Part shown: positions 63,642 through 64,000 of the stretch, one piece after another | Numbering within the stretch: the stretch's first letter is position 1 | Layout of the letters: each line of letters opens with the position of its first letter | Source: Proteobacteria bacterium ST_bin12 | GTDB lineage: Bacteria; Pseudomonadota; Gammaproteobacteria; Burkholderiales; Methylophilaceae | DNA length: 64,000 nucleotides | Assembly (NCBI GenBank): GCA_002083635.1 | Contig: MSXP01000001.1 | Location: 186,001-250,000 of the forward strand | Direction: 5' to 3' | The notes under the pieces: generated by a model | The model's database searches: none | What the model was told of the DNA's origin: nothing | Seen by the model: the letters and a program-made list of their open reading frames with translations, nothing else | Made by a program: the position numbers and the translations under genes

Positions 63642-64000
63642 ATGCAAATTAAAATTTTAGGCTGTAGCGGGGGCATTGGCGGTGATATGCGTACCACATC
63701 CCTATTGGTGGATGACGGTGTATTGATTGATGCAGGCACTGGCGTGGGCGATTTATCGTTAGACGCTCTGTTAAAAATCGATCATATTTTTGTCACCCAT
63801 TCGCATCTAGACCATATTGTTTCGATACCATTATTGTTAGATACAGTCATGGGTTTGCGTAACGAACCAGTTACCGTACATGCCACACTTGAAGTGATTA
63901 ACATTTTAAAACAACACGTTTTTAATTGGCTTATTTGGCCAAACTTTAATTTAATACCCGACCCAGCCGCACCGTTTTTAAAATACAACGAAATTTGTGT
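63642..64000 (+). CDS. MBL-fold protein, possible 3',5'-cyclic-nucleotide phosphodiesterase, partial
   Basis: The first 119 codons are present and the gene is cut by the window edge. It begins MQIKILGCSGGIGG and contains the metal motif THSHLDHI (HxHxDH). Such an N-terminus and motif suit the class II-type phosphodiesterases of the metallo-beta-lactamase fold as well as other MBL hydrolases. It starts about 60 bases after the cyclase and reads the same way, which favours a cyclic-nucleotide role (inference). Confidence 0.75.
   Translation, partial: MQIKILGCSGGIGGDMRTTSLLVDDGVLIDAGTGVGDLSLDALLKIDHIFVTHSHLDHIVSIPLLLDTVMGLRNEPVTVHATLEVINILKQHVFNWLIWPNFNLIPDPAAPFLKYNEIC

Noticed and set aside
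1..64000. CRISPR arrays, rRNA or tRNA genes, classical insertion sequences
   Set aside because: No regularly spaced repeats, no cloverleaf or rRNA sequence and no DDE transposase were seen on either strand.

Overview
The window looks like the chromosome of an obligately methylotrophic betaproteobacterium of the Methylophilaceae (Methylotenera/Methylophilus type). The reasons are a lanthanide-type PQQ methanol dehydrogenase (XoxF), betaproteobacterial gene orders (gpmI/envC; rhodanese-grxC-secB-gpsA-trmL; lptD-surA-pdxA-rsmA; leuS-lptE-holA-proA-nadD), a PEP-CTERM-type protein and a moderately low GC content. The family is inferred from gene content and was not confirmed by a search.

Positions 1-7933 are accessory DNA, apparently the right end of a mobile island that continues left of the window. 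A phage-like CI-type repressor and a Ner-like regulator diverge from a 115-bp control region that carries a perfect 10-bp inverted repeat. The repressor's C-terminal tail has a short motif that recurs near the N-terminus of the next gene downstream. A tightly coupled four-gene operon follows: three tyrosine recombinases (the middle one lacking most catalytic residues) and a small coiled-coil protein resembling TnpC of Tn554-type elements. Directly after it lies an AT-rich complete yjbQ, then a junction rich in repeats, then the 3' remnant of a second yjbQ with host-like composition. The element therefore seems to have landed in the host yjbQ and to carry its own copy.

Positions 8100-31800 are mainly core genes: a small HEXXH protein, an Ala/Pro-rich lipoprotein, envC and gpmI (reverse), rhodanese-grxC-secB-SH3-gpsA (forward), trmL, xoxF and comF (reverse), a complete biotin operon bioBFHCD (forward), a PEP-CTERM protein, and nadD-proA-holA-lptE-leuS (reverse). 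Three non-core genes follow: a LapA-like protein, a PACE efflux protein and an unknown membrane-anchored protein.

Positions 31900-64000 hold adk-rsmA-pdxA-surA-lptD (reverse), diverging from amgK-murU-pepP-ubiH-ubi-dsbC. After these come pilC/pilB (reverse), cspA with a long leader, icd (reverse), rluE and a glutamine amidotransferase, a TPR/glycosyltransferase-like protein, aroC, an MFS transporter, a retropepsin-like protease, folE2, dxs-ispA-xseB, an esterase, a CHASE2 adenylate/guanylate cyclase, and the start of an MBL-fold protein cut by the window edge.

The main points to follow up are the recombinase trio with its yjbQ target and rescue arrangement, the motif shared by the repressor tail and its neighbour, a strong terminator-like hairpin inside the coding start of the gene after secB, an isocitrate dehydrogenase that has lost most NADP-contact residues, and an over-represented octamer (ACTTAACC) that is absent from the left 10 kb.
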